DNA of 64,000 nt from contig JBPOJB010000035.1 of assembly GCA_052034005.1 (NCBI GenBank), forward strand, positions 1 to 64,000, written 5' to 3'. The notes below the pieces were generated by a model. The model made no database searches. It was not told the origin of the DNA and saw only the letters and a program-made list of their open reading frames with translations. Position numbers and translations under genes: made by a program. Positions within the stretch are counted from its first letter, which is position 1, and every line of letters starts with the position of its first letter. Below are positions 1 through 8,900 of the stretch, in pieces. This DNA is from JAAYDI01 sp052034005. GTDB taxonomy: Bacteria; Planctomycetota; Planctomycetia; Pirellulales; Pirellulaceae.

Positions 1-524
1 TGATGGCCGAATCGCGCACAGTCATTTCGGGCCGTCCCGTTGGGACTTGGGTCTGGTGGGTGGACGCGACCCAGGGCTGCGGCCCGGCTCGCACGGCTCG
101 CCGGGCCTGCGCCCTGGGCTGTGATACGGCTGTCCCTTCGGGACGGAAGAGACCGCACCCTGGTCCGAGCGATCCTGGATGGGGAAGGTGTCTGTTGCTG
201 TTCGAACCACTGCGCTCCTCTCCCTTCTTCCCTTCTGCACTCTGCACTCCTTGTTCTGCACTCTGCACTCGTCTTCTGCTCTTCTTCCTTCCCGCTTCTC
301 CGCTCCCCGTTTTTCGGGACGGTCGAGACCGTCTTCGTGTTGCCGCTTGGCACGGCACAAGTCGTAGCGGGCCAGAGCAGGTGCTAAGCAGGCAAGATGG
401 GACACGGAACACCAACGACGAATGTTAACCGTCAAGACACCCGTGGTTTTTTCACGTCGCCAGTCAGGTCGAAATTCCCGCCGCTGCTGGCGAAAACAGT
501 TGCGCAGTCAGCTACACTTCCGGT
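1..524. repeat. Non-coding region with structured repeat element upstream of the cassette
   Basis: I see no credible gene here; the reading frames across it have no recognisable domain. It holds a nested hairpin at 70-118: an outer CCCAGGGC/GCCCTGGG arm pair (70-77/111-118), TGC on both sides, and an inner GGCCCGGC/GCCGGGCC pair (81-88/100-107). GTCCC/GGGAC mini-hairpins lie at 34-46 and 132-144, and GACGGTC/GACCGTC at 318-333. A 17-nt pyrimidine-rich direct repeat lies at 233-249 and 254-270 (period 21). From memory, near-identical 'cccagggctgcgg...gccctgggctgtgatacgg...gtcccttcgggac' segments are dispersed in many planctomycete genomes, so this looks like one copy of a family repeat. That recollection needs a search. 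Confidence 0.6.
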
Positions 525-1910
525 ATGAATGAGACGACCTTCGCGACTCGGGATAGCGACCGTTTCAGCCGCGTGGCGGACGAGCATCAGCAGCGGCGGA
601 CCGCCGGCATGCCGACGCTGTCGACCTTGGTAGGGCCGGTACCCGGCGCCGTGCGGCAATGGCGAGCGTGGGCCGCCCGGTGTCAGCGGACTGCGGTGGT
701 CGTGTCCGGGGGCTTGGCGCGAGAGTGGTGCGAGGCATGGCTGCGTCAGCTGCTGCGCGAACGGGACCTTTCTCAGGATGCTGAATGCTACCTCTGCCGG
801 CGCGTGCGTGAATCGGCGGAGTGGCCTGCAGGCAGTCTCCGGCAGAAGACTCCGCACGAATTGGCATTGCTGTTCGAACGCGCTCATTTGGACGACCGCG
901 CGGTCACGCCCGACGGCCTCTGCCGTCGGCTGCTGCTACAGCGGGCGCGCCAGGAAGCGCCCACCGCCAATGAGCTGCTCGCCATGCACCTGGCTGCCGG
1001 TGAGCCGCCTTCTGGCGTCAGGGACGTGTTGAACCAGGTGCTGGGCCTGCTGGAAGACAGCCCCGACCCTGCCCTGCTGATTGTTCCCGAGGACACGCCG
1101 GCCGCCGGTCCGAAGGAGGACACCACCGATGCCTGTGTCTCATGGCTCACACAGGCGATCCCGCACCTGGTCCAACTCGTCACGTCCCTGCCGCGCTGGA
1201 CGGTCGGCCTCTGTGTCGACAGCCGGTCGTGGCGCCGGTACTGCGCGGAGGCCCCCGAGTCATTTGCGAAGGCTGTTGCCGCGCAGTACGTCCTCCACGT
1301 GTCGACCTGGAGCGTCGACCGTGTGCGGCAGGCGGTAACGGCCCGCGTGCAGCGAACCCTGCCGGAGCTCGAACCGGTGTTTGCCGCAATCGCCTGCACT
1401 GGGGCGAGTGATGTGCTGGTCGAGCAGCTCGCTGAAGCGGCGCGTGGGGCGCCGGAGTGCGGCATCAAACCGGCCTGTGAGCCGGGCAGCGAGTTCCCGG
1501 CCCCGCCGCCCGACGCGAACGCGCTGGAAGCCGTCCAGCTCTGGAAAAGCCAACAGGAGCGGTTTCTTTTCGAGCTGCTTGAGCATACGCCCGATTTGGC
1601 GGGCCGCTTTCGGCTCAATGCCGCCCCGGGGTTCCAGTTCGGCGGACAACCGGCAGAAGTCGATCTGCTGTGCCCGGAACTGAAGATCGCCGTGGAGATC
1701 GACGGCTATTATCATTTCACCAGCGCCGATGCCTACCGGCGAGATCGCCGGAAGGATCTGGCGCTCCAACAGCACGGCTTTCTGGTGATGAGATACCTGG
1801 CGGAGGATATTGTGCCGCGGATGCTGGAGGTCGTACAGTCGATCCGAGCGGCGGTCAAGTCGCGCCAGGCACAGTTCATGATTTCGGCAGGAAAGGACGC
1901 GGTAACGTGA
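525..1910 (+). CDS. Protein with C-terminal DUF559/Vsr-like PD-(D/E)XK nuclease domain
   Basis: 461 residues, first gene of a three-gene cassette. Residues ~368-450 carry the DUF559/very-short-patch-repair-type endonuclease signature: E378-V-D380, then AVEIDG with E391 and D393, a GYYHF segment (H397), an RRDRRKDL stretch and a final 'VMRYLAEDI' strand. This is the D...ExD metal-binding arrangement of the fold. The N-terminal ~350 residues are not recognised; they look alpha/beta, and I see no Walker A motif. The stop overlaps the next start by 4 nt (GTGA), so the two are probably co-translated. An internal ATG at 609 is a possible alternative start. Inference: the nuclease effector of a defence-like module. 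It could instead be a DNA-repair or transfer nuclease. Confidence 0.75.
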   Translation: MNETTFATRDSDRFSRVADEHQQRRTAGMPTLSTLVGPVPGAVRQWRAWAARCQRTAVVVSGGLAREWCEAWLRQLLRERDLSQDAECYLCRRVRESAEWPAGSLRQKTPHELALLFERAHLDDRAVTPDGLCRRLLLQRARQEAPTANELLAMHLAAGEPPSGVRDVLNQVLGLLEDSPDPALLIVPEDTPAAGPKEDTTDACVSWLTQAIPHLVQLVTSLPRWTVGLCVDSRSWRRYCAEAPESFAKAVAAQYVLHVSTWSVDRVRQAVTARVQRTLPELEPVFAAIACTGASDVLVEQLAEAARGAPECGIKPACEPGSEFPAPPPDANALEAVQLWKSQQERFLFELLEHTPDLAGRFRLNAAPGFQFGGQPAEVDLLCPELKIAVEIDGYYHFTSADAYRRDRRKDLALQQHGFLVMRYLAEDIVPRMLEVVQSIRAAVKSRQAQFMISAGKDAVT

Positions 1911-2950
1911 ATTCAGAATACCCCTCACACCCCCTCAGCCGGCTCCAGCAGTGTCTGATCTGGCGTCTGTTGCCGGCCCGCAAACCGGTCGCGAAATCCG
2001 ATCTGGACAAAGCGCTGAGGCGCTATTTTGCGGACCGCGTGGCGATGCCGGCGGCCCAATGGCGAGAAGAGCTCGACCGGTCTGTGGCCCATTTGCAGGA
2101 GGCCGGCTTGGTCGACGCGGCGGCGCTGCGGCTGACCGAGCAGGGGCGTGCCCTGGCGCTGCGGCTGCTGGGCGTCGACGCCTTGAGTCCGCAGGCTTCC
2201 TGGACGACCGTGCGCAACCGTCACCTGATGGCGGTCGCCTTGGGCATCCGGCCCGGCACGAAGGCGGAATGGGATCGACTGGGCACCGCCGACGGGTTGC
2301 GGGCGGCGATTCTGGCACGGCATTACCCCTTGCCGCTCGGCCCCGTCCCGACCATCTCGCGCGTGCTCCACGCGCTGGCCTGGCTCCAGCTGAAGGTCGC
2401 ACATGCCGTCGACCTCCCGCTCGACAAGGATTTCTCCCGCAACGCGGTATTAAGCCTGACGTTGCTGCGGGGCCGCACGAGCAAGAACCCTGAGGCGCTG
2501 CTGGCCGCCGAGGTGACAGGGGCAGCTGGAACGCAGCTGGACAAAGTGCGCGAGGCCGTCCTGTGCAATTGGGTCGCGGCAGAGACCGCATCACCGCCGT
2601 CGCCGCCATCACCCTCACCACTGCCACCGTGTCCTCCTGTGGGTTTCGACCTGGCGGCGTTTTCCGCTCAGGTGATGGCGCTGGCGCGCTCGGCCGTCGC
2701 AGGCCGGTTTGGCGACCACAAAGTCTTCATCGCGTACGTGTGGGATGGTTATCAACAGCAGCCTGGAGCTGCCCCGTTGACGCGGGCGGAATTCGACGCC
2801 CACCTGGTTGAGGCCAATCGCCAAGGGCTGCTCAGGCTGGGTCGTGCGGACCTGGTGGGCGGAATGGACCCGGACGACGTGCGGCGCTCCGAGATCCGCT
2901 TACCCTATTCATCGTTTCATTTTGTACGAACCGACCAGGCGACACGGTGA
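1907..2950 (+). CDS. Winged-helix protein, middle gene of the nuclease/ATPase cassette
   Basis: 347 residues from a GTG start whose last bases overlap the upstream TGA, which implies translational coupling. Residues ~8-85 look like a winged-helix DNA-binding domain: helical segments followed by 'HLQEAGLV...LRLTEQGRALA', a typical wing. A Pro/Ser-rich linker lies near residues 228-245. The C-terminal ~100 residues form a second conserved-looking unit containing 'GRFGDHKVFIAYVW' and 'LVEANRQGLLRLGRADLV', which also reads as a wHTH-like fold. No enzyme motif is visible. By position it may bridge the nuclease and the large ATPase, or load the ATPase on DNA. I cannot assign a named family. Confidence 0.7.
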   Translation: MNSEYPSHPLSRLQQCLIWRLLPARKPVAKSDLDKALRRYFADRVAMPAAQWREELDRSVAHLQEAGLVDAAALRLTEQGRALALRLLGVDALSPQASWTTVRNRHLMAVALGIRPGTKAEWDRLGTADGLRAAILARHYPLPLGPVPTISRVLHALAWLQLKVAHAVDLPLDKDFSRNAVLSLTLLRGRTSKNPEALLAAEVTGAAGTQLDKVREAVLCNWVAAETASPPSPPSPSPLPPCPPVGFDLAAFSAQVMALARSAVAGRFGDHKVFIAYVWDGYQQQPGAAPLTRAEFDAHLVEANRQGLLRLGRADLVGGMDPDDVRRSEIRLPYSSFHFVRTDQATR

Positions 2951-3038
2951 CCGCCAGGACGCGGCGGGGTCGTGTGCGTGACCTAAATTTGTAAGCTGTC
3001 CGGAGCTTGGTGAGACAGCCCGAGAGGCGACGCGTCAA

Positions 3039-6000
3039 ATGGGTGCAGCGAGGAGTCCCGTGTCGATGTTGGCAGACCCGCGAACGATGGCCTTCTGTGC
3101 CGAGGGTGGTCCGGAAATCTTCCGGCCCGTCGCGTTCCCGACCGAAGTCTGGTACCCGGATCCGCTCGATGTCGAGGCTATTTTCGCCGATGCGCGGGAG
3201 TTATATGAACGACTGCTGCGGCAGGCGACGGCTCCCGGCAGGCAGGGGAAAGCAGGGCGGATCCTGCTGCTGCGCGGCGAATCTGGAAGCGGTAAGACCC
3301 ACTTGATGCGGGCCTTTCGCACCCGCACCCATCAACTGAAGCTGGGCTATTTCGGCTACATGCAGATGACGACGTTGAGCGGCAACTACAGCCGTTACAT
3401 TCTGCAGAAGCTGATCGATTCGCTCGACCAACCCTATTACACCACGTCGGCCTGTCCCGACACGACCACGGGCCTGATGCGGCTGTCGACGGCCGTGGCG
3501 GAATCCGACCACTTGCCGCGTGCGGACCTGCAACGGCTGCGCGAGTCGGACATGGGTCACGACGAGCGGGCGGCGCTGGTGTTGGATCTGGCTGACGACG
3601 CCGTGTGCGATCCACTGCTGCGCGACATCCCGCTGGACCTGATCCGCGCGATGCTGTTTCTCCAGAGCGGCTACCCCGCGATCCGCAACCGCGTCATGAA
3701 GTATCTCCGTGCGGAATCGTTGTCCGAGCACGATCGGCAGCGGTTGGGGGGCATCTCGCCGCTCGACCGCGACGAGAGCGCGCAGATGATGATCGAGCGT
3801 CTGGGCCAGTTGATGTGGACCGTTCATGGCGCGGCACTGGTCCTGTGCGTCGATCAACTCGAGGATATCGCCTATTACGAGGGCGCAGAAGAGAAGTTCC
3901 GCCGCGCGATCAAAGGGCTCACCCAAGTCGCCGCGCAGGTCTCGTCCGCGTTGATCGTCGTGTCCTGTCTGGACGACTACTACGATAGACTGCGCGGCTA
4001 CCTGGATCAGTCGGCCCTCGATCGCATCGAGAGCGACCCCGCGCCGCTGATGCTCGCCGGCGTACGGACCTGGGACGAGATTCGCGCGATTGTCAGCCTG
4101 CATCTGAACTACCTGTTTGACGCGCATGACGTGCCCGTCTCTGACGAACTGTCGACCGATCCCATCCCGGAATCGCTGCTCCGCGCGCACGTCAACCAGC
4201 CCACACGTACCGTGCTCAAGGCCTGCAAAGCCTACCGGGATGCCTGCGTGGCTGCCGGACGCCTCGTGCCTGAGCTGGCTGCGCCGGGGCCGCTGAGCTC
4301 CCCGCCGCCTCCGAGCAACGACGAAGAGAGCGCCTGGCAGACGTTCGATCAGAGCTGGAACGACTTCCTGGCCAGCTTCGAACGGCCGATCGTCGAGGAC
4401 GATCAGCAGCTGGCGGATCTGCTGGCCGAGTCGATCGAGCTCTGTTCGGACGAGCTGTCACCGGAGGTTCACTTCACGACCGACAGTGACGGCCTGGACA
4501 CGTTCGTTTTTGCCACGGAGGGCGAGCGTGTTGACACGCCTGCCTGCTGCCTGGTACGGCTTTGCAACAGGGCACCGCAGGGCGGAGGGCTGGGCAAGCA
4601 GATCGAGGGTCTGTTGAAGGCCGCCGCCGAGACGGTCCCCCCGACGACCCCGGTCGTCGTCCGCTGCACCGAATACCAGCCGAAGGGGCCGAAGGCGGCT
4701 ATCGCCGGTCTCTTCGCCGAGCTGTACTCGCGGGGGGGACGTTATGTGATCGTCCACGACACCGACTGGCGGACCATGGCTGCGATCCAGGACTTTCGAC
4801 TCCGCGAGCAGGAGAAGCCGCACTTCGATACCTGGCTGCGCCGCGCGCAGCCGCTGGTGCGGTTGAAGCCGCTGCAGGAAATCATGGCAATCGACGGTGC
4901 GCGGCGCCGGCGTGGGCAGAGCGAGGCGTTGCCGGAGAGCCCGAGCCAGACGCCTGCTCCAGCGCCTGCACCTCCGGCTGCGGGTCAGGAGGTCGCCGCT
5001 CCACCGCAACGTCCGGACGCGCCCGAGCGCGCGTGCGATGCGGCCTCCGGCCTCAGTGTCCCCGTCGACGCAGCCAGATCGCCCGCGCCGGTGACGGATC
5101 TTCTGGTCGGACACGCGCGGAGCCACCAGCAGCAGCCTCAATTTATCTCCTGCCAGAGCCTGACGCTGCATACCGCCTTCCTCGGGAGCACGGGCAGCGG
5201 CAAGACGACCGCAGCGCTGAACCTGATCGAACAGCTGCTGTTAGGCGGCATCCCCGCGCTGCTGATCGATCGCAAGGGGGACCTGGTCAGCTACGCCTCC
5301 CAGCGGGCGTGGGAGCGCGAGCTGGATGACCCGGCGCTACAGCAGCGTCAGCAGCAGTTGCGGACGACTCTGGACGTGGCGGTCTACACCCCAGGCCGTG
5401 CGGACGGGCGCCCCATCCGGCTGCCGATCGTCCCCTCCGGATTAGCCGAGATGGTATTGGACGATCGAAATCGCATCGTCCAACAGGCGGCCCACAGCCT
5501 GGGCAGCATGCTCGGATACAAGCCGGTCGGAAAATCCGGCGCGTACATCGCGATCTTGGATCGAGCCATCACGACCATGGTGGAACAGGGTTTTGCTGAG
5601 ATCACCATCGACGGCCTGATCGACTACATCCACCAGCGCGACGATGCGCTGCTGAGCGCGATCGGCCTGCTGAACGAGAAGTCCTTCGAGCCGCTGCTTG
5701 TCGCCCTGCAGACCCTGTCCATCAATAAACAGTCGCTGTTCCCCAAGGAAGGCGAGCCGCTGAGCGCGGAGCACCTGTTCGGCCTGGCAGGCAACGTCCC
5801 TCCCGGCAAGACGCGGCTGAGCGTGATCAGCACGAAGTTCCTCGGCGACACCGCGAGTATCCAGTTCTGGGTCGCGCAGTTGTTGCAGGAGCTGATACGT
5901 TGGACGAGCAAGCATCCGATCAGCACACTGCAAGCCGTAGTCCTGTTCGACGAGGCGGACCTCTACCTGCCGGCCATCGGCAACCCGGCGACAAAAAGCC

Positions 6001-6335
6001 TGATGGATTACCTGCTCAAACGCGCGCGGTCCGCCGGACTGGGGATGATGCTCGCCACCCAGAGCCCGGGTGATTTCGACTATAAGTGCCGAGAGAACAT
6101 CAACACCTGGCTGCTGGGAAAAGTCACCGAGGAGGTGGCGATCAAGAAGATGAAGCCGGTATTCAGAAGCTGCAAACGGGACGTGAGCGCGGAGCTGCCT
6201 GGGCAAGGCACTGGCGAATTCTTCTGCATTCAGCAGCGCCAGGTGACGGGGCTCCGCAGCCTGCCATCGGCGATCCTCCCGCGACAGGTCCCGGAGGCGG
6301 ACATTCCATCCCTGGCACGCGGCACCGCGCGGTGA
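3039..6335 (+). CDS. Dual P-loop ATPase: N-terminal AAA/ORC-like plus C-terminal HerA/FtsK-like domain
   Basis: 1098 residues. The N-terminal ATPase has Walker A GESGSGKT at 80-87 and a Walker B-like LVLCVDQLED with D272. A middle region (~470-620) contains an alpha/beta domain ending in 'LVRLKPLQEIM'. A Pro/Ala-rich linker (~635-690) leads to a second ATPase with Walker A GSTGSGKT at 716-723, 'ALLIDRKGDL', Walker B VVLFDEAD (D971, E972) and a following 'MLATQSPGDFDYKCRENI' segment. This matches the HerA/DUF87-FtsK class of DNA translocases. It lies 88 nt after the wHTH gene on the same strand. M10 (ATG at 3066) is an alternative start. HerA-type ATPases paired with nucleases are known from archaeal end resection and from anti-phage systems; the fusion to an ORC-like ATPase is the unusual part. 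Confidence 0.82.
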   Translation: MGAARSPVSMLADPRTMAFCAEGGPEIFRPVAFPTEVWYPDPLDVEAIFADARELYERLLRQATAPGRQGKAGRILLLRGESGSGKTHLMRAFRTRTHQLKLGYFGYMQMTTLSGNYSRYILQKLIDSLDQPYYTTSACPDTTTGLMRLSTAVAESDHLPRADLQRLRESDMGHDERAALVLDLADDAVCDPLLRDIPLDLIRAMLFLQSGYPAIRNRVMKYLRAESLSEHDRQRLGGISPLDRDESAQMMIERLGQLMWTVHGAALVLCVDQLEDIAYYEGAEEKFRRAIKGLTQVAAQVSSALIVVSCLDDYYDRLRGYLDQSALDRIESDPAPLMLAGVRTWDEIRAIVSLHLNYLFDAHDVPVSDELSTDPIPESLLRAHVNQPTRTVLKACKAYRDACVAAGRLVPELAAPGPLSSPPPPSNDEESAWQTFDQSWNDFLASFERPIVEDDQQLADLLAESIELCSDELSPEVHFTTDSDGLDTFVFATEGERVDTPACCLVRLCNRAPQGGGLGKQIEGLLKAAAETVPPTTPVVVRCTEYQPKGPKAAIAGLFAELYSRGGRYVIVHDTDWRTMAAIQDFRLREQEKPHFDTWLRRAQPLVRLKPLQEIMAIDGARRRRGQSEALPESPSQTPAPAPAPPAAGQEVAAPPQRPDAPERACDAASGLSVPVDAARSPAPVTDLLVGHARSHQQQPQFISCQSLTLHTAFLGSTGSGKTTAALNLIEQLLLGGIPALLIDRKGDLVSYASQRAWERELDDPALQQRQQQLRTTLDVAVYTPGRADGRPIRLPIVPSGLAEMVLDDRNRIVQQAAHSLGSMLGYKPVGKSGAYIAILDRAITTMVEQGFAEITIDGLIDYIHQRDDALLSAIGLLNEKSFEPLLVALQTLSINKQSLFPKEGEPLSAEHLFGLAGNVPPGKTRLSVISTKFLGDTASIQFWVAQLLQELIRWTSKHPISTLQAVVLFDEADLYLPAIGNPATKSLMDYLLKRARSAGLGMMLATQSPGDFDYKCRENINTWLLGKVTEEVAIKKMKPVFRSCKRDVSAELPGQGTGEFFCIQQRQVTGLRSLPSAILPRQVPEADIPSLARGTAR

Positions 6336-6653
6336 CAGACGGCCGATGGGCCCGCAGTCCGGTCTTCAGCCGGCTTTCCCGCAGGGGCTGACGGAATGGC
6401 CGGCCGGGGTGCCGAAGGCAAGGCGAAGAACGGAGTGTCTGCAATCCGCCAATTCACCCAATCCCCCGCCCCCCGCGATGGTGGAAACCTCTCTTTGCGG
6501 GTCGGGCGGATTCGGATAGATTATGGCCGCGTGAGGCCGCCCGGATGCGGCTGGCCGCGCCGCCTGGCGTCGTGGTCCGACGGGTCGATGGCGCGCGCAT
6601 CGCGCAGGATGCCGTATCGATCGAGACGCCGTGCAAGCCAGGGATGGTTCCGC
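6336..6653. other. Intergenic region upstream of the ABC exporter
   Basis: An open frame continues upstream of the exporter start, but its translation is Arg/Gly/Ser-rich without domain features, so I treat it as non-coding. The only notable element is a promoter-like pair near 6495-6522, listed separately. I see no terminator with a T-tract after the cassette. Confidence 0.5.
6495..6522 (+). promoter_or_regulatory. Possible sigma70-type promoter for the ABC exporter
   Basis: TTGCGG (6495-6500) and TAGATT (6517-6522) are separated by 16 nt, about 130 nt before the chosen ATG. The match is moderate and untested. Confidence 0.3.
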
Positions 6654-8597
6654 ATGAAAAACTTCTCGCGCGCGCTGTGCGACGCGTTACGCTACTGGAA
6701 GTCGATTGTCCTGGCGACCGTCTGTTCGCTGGTGGTGGCTGCCTTGTGGGGTGGCAACATCGGGGCGTTATTCCCGGTGATCCAAGTCACCCTGGGCGAG
6801 GAGACGTTGCAGCACTGGATCGATGCGCGGATCGCGGCGACGGAGTCGACCATCGCGCGGTTGTCGGCCGAGATGGCGGAGATGCAGCGGAGGCAGGCGT
6901 CAGGTGGTCCGGAGGAGGATCGGCGGCTGGCCGCCCGCCTCCGGCAGCTGGACAGCGAATGGTCCCACCAGTGTGCGTCTCTTGCCTCATCGCGTCGCCT
7001 GCAGCCGCTCATCCACCGGTGGCTGCCCGCCGACCCGTTCCTGACGGTGCTGTTGGTCATTGCCGTGTTGATGGTGAGCACGTTGATCAAGCATGTGTTC
7101 ATGCTGCTCAACACGATGCTGATCGCCCGGGCGTCGAACGATCTGGCCCGCGGCGTGCGGTTGCGGGTGTTCGCGCGGGCCATGCACATGGACCGCGCCG
7201 GTTTCGCCCGGTACGGCACGAGCGGCTTCACGACCCAGATTTCCGTGACGACCGAGATGCTGGCCACCGGCGTCATGGAAGTGTACGGGGGCGCGATCCG
7301 CGAGCCGTTGAAGATCCTGGCCTGCCTGGTGGGCGCCTGCCTCATCTCCTGGCGGCTGCTGGTCCTGTCGCTGATCATCGCGCCGGTGGTGACCTACCTG
7401 ATCGTGTGGCTCAGCAAACGCATCAAATCGGTCTCGCGCCGGGCGCTGGGGCAGGCGCGGGGCCTGCAGCACGTGGTGTTGGAGGCCTTGGGCAGCATCC
7501 AGACGGTGCAGGCCTACGGGATGGAGACGGCCGAGCAGCGCCGGTTCGAGCGGACGACGCGCGACATGGTGCGGCTGGCGCTGAAGTCGGCGTTCTACAA
7601 TGCCCTGACCAGGCCGGTCACCGAGCTGCTGGGGATCGGCATGGTGGGCACGACGGTGGTGATCGGCGCCTACCTGGTGTTGAACCATGAAACGCACCTG
7701 CTGGGGGTCCGCATCACGGACACCCCCTTGAGCGTATCATCGGTGATGGTGTTTTTCGGGCTGCTGATCGGCGCGAGCGACCCGGTCCGCAAACTGTCGA
7801 CCGTCTTCACGGCCGTCAACTCGGGCATGGCCGCGGCCGACCTGCTCTACCCATTGTTGGACCGCGAGCCGCTGATCCAATCGCCTCCACGTCCGCGCGC
7901 GGCGGCCCGGCCGCATCGGCGCCTCGAGCTGCGGAGCCTCTCGTTCGCCTATCACGATCACGACTTCGTGTTGCGGGACGTCGATCTGGAGATCCCGTTC
8001 GGGTCCCGCATCGCGCTGGTGGGCGCCAACGGCAGCGGCAAGTCGTCGCTGATCCACCTGATCTGCCGCTTCTACGACCCGCAACAGGGCGCGGTGCTGC
8101 TCGATGGGGTCGATCTGCGGGAGCTGGACGTGGCGGATGTGCGGTCCCGCATCGGCCTGGTCACGCAACAGACCGAGCTGTTCAACGACTCGGTCCTGTA
8201 CAACATCCGTTACGGCTCGCTCCAGGCGACGGATGAGCAGGTGCGGCGCGCAGCCGAGCTGGCCCGGGCGCACGAGTTCATCATGGCCTTGCCGCAGCAG
8301 TACGCGACGCGCGTCGGCCAGTCGGGCCAGCGGTTGAGCGGAGGCCAGCGCCAGCGCATCGCACTGGCCCGCGCCTTCCTGCGCGATCCCGAAATCCTGA
8401 TCCTGGACGAAGCGACGAGCCAGATCGACGTCGAAAGCGAGCGGCTGATCAATCAGGCGCTGATCGAGTTCAGCAGACAACGCACACTGATCATGATCAC
8501 GCACCGTCACGCCAACCTCTACCTGGCCGACCGCGTGTACGAGCTGGAATGCGGCCGCCTGCAGCTGCGCGCCGCGCCCCGGAAAAACGCCGCCTGA
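6654..8597 (+). CDS. ABC exporter, fused transmembrane and ATPase domains (MsbA-like)
   Basis: 647 residues from the ATG at 6654; the longer upstream frame lacks protein-like character. TM1 is followed by an unusual hydrophilic coiled-coil insert (~55-110) before the second TM segment. Five further hydrophobic segments complete the exporter core. The nucleotide-binding domain has Walker A GANGSGKSS (G457-S465), signature LSGGQRQ (561-567), Walker B ILILDEATSQ (D585, E586) and switch His 617. It would act as a homodimer in the inner membrane exporting lipids, peptides or drugs; the substrate cannot be read from sequence. MsbA-type lipid flippase is one option. Its stop codon sits in an inverted repeat shared with the convergent neighbour. 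Confidence 0.9.
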   Translation: MKNFSRALCDALRYWKSIVLATVCSLVVAALWGGNIGALFPVIQVTLGEETLQHWIDARIAATESTIARLSAEMAEMQRRQASGGPEEDRRLAARLRQLDSEWSHQCASLASSRRLQPLIHRWLPADPFLTVLLVIAVLMVSTLIKHVFMLLNTMLIARASNDLARGVRLRVFARAMHMDRAGFARYGTSGFTTQISVTTEMLATGVMEVYGGAIREPLKILACLVGACLISWRLLVLSLIIAPVVTYLIVWLSKRIKSVSRRALGQARGLQHVVLEALGSIQTVQAYGMETAEQRRFERTTRDMVRLALKSAFYNALTRPVTELLGIGMVGTTVVIGAYLVLNHETHLLGVRITDTPLSVSSVMVFFGLLIGASDPVRKLSTVFTAVNSGMAAADLLYPLLDREPLIQSPPRPRAAARPHRRLELRSLSFAYHDHDFVLRDVDLEIPFGSRIALVGANGSGKSSLIHLICRFYDPQQGAVLLDGVDLRELDVADVRSRIGLVTQQTELFNDSVLYNIRYGSLQATDEQVRRAAELARAHEFIMALPQQYATRVGQSGQRLSGGQRQRIALARAFLRDPEILILDEATSQIDVESERLINQALIEFSRQRTLIMITHRHANLYLADRVYELECGRLQLRAAPRKNAA

Positions 8598-8639
8598 GCA
8601 GGACCAGACGCCCCGCCATCCGCCCATCGGTCAGGCGGC
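8589..8639. terminator. Inverted repeat embracing the two convergent stop codons
   Basis: GCCGCCTGA (8589-8597) and TCAGGCGGC (8631-8639) are perfect 9-nt inverted arms containing the stop codons of the exporter (+) and of the small gene (-). The intervening loop is 33 nt. It could act as a shared bidirectional terminator, although there is no T-tract. Confidence 0.35.
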
Positions 8640-8900
8640 TCTTCGACCGCTTGAGCTGCTGTTGAGCAGGTTGAGCGTGTCGAGCATGTTGCCCGCCTGG
8701 TCGTAGAGCTGGAGCAGGCCGATGTCCACCATCCACATCGCGAACAGGCCGCCCGCGCGATAACAGTGGGCAATGTGGCGGCCCGCCTCGCAATGAATGC
8801 GTTCCTCGAGATCCTGGCGCGCCTGGATTTCCACGCCGTGCTGGCTGAAATGGCGGACTACAAGCTTTCGCACGCGAGCAGCGGAAACGGTCGGTTCCAT
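8631..8900 (-). CDS. Small conserved-looking protein of unknown function
   Basis: 89 residues from the ATG at 8900, which has an AGGA-type ribosome binding site in 'gacaggaagctctc' just upstream. ATG at 8921 is a less likely start. The protein is soluble-looking. It opens with a basic 'AARVRKLVVRHF' helix, has a central 'EERIHCEAGRHIAHCYRAGG' region with two Cys and two His, and ends in a 'VDIGLLQLYDQAGNML' strand-helix unit and a Ser-rich tail. I do not recognise a named family. It converges on the ABC exporter and diverges from the 2-oxoacid dehydrogenase operon. Confidence 0.6.
   Translation of the reverse strand: MEPTVSAARVRKLVVRHFSQHGVEIQARQDLEERIHCEAGRHIAHCYRAGGLFAMWMVDIGLLQLYDQAGNMLDTLNLLNSSSSGRRAA

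Noticed and set aside
233..270. Two 17-nt direct repeats that might be a CRISPR start
   Set aside because: Only two copies with a 4-nt gap, no spacer-size intervals, and no cas genes in the window.
3..428. Open frames in the left-edge region that could be read as small proteins on both strands
   Set aside because: Frames run through hairpins and pyrimidine repeats, lack domains and ribosome binding sites, and similar translations are known artefacts of the repeat element.
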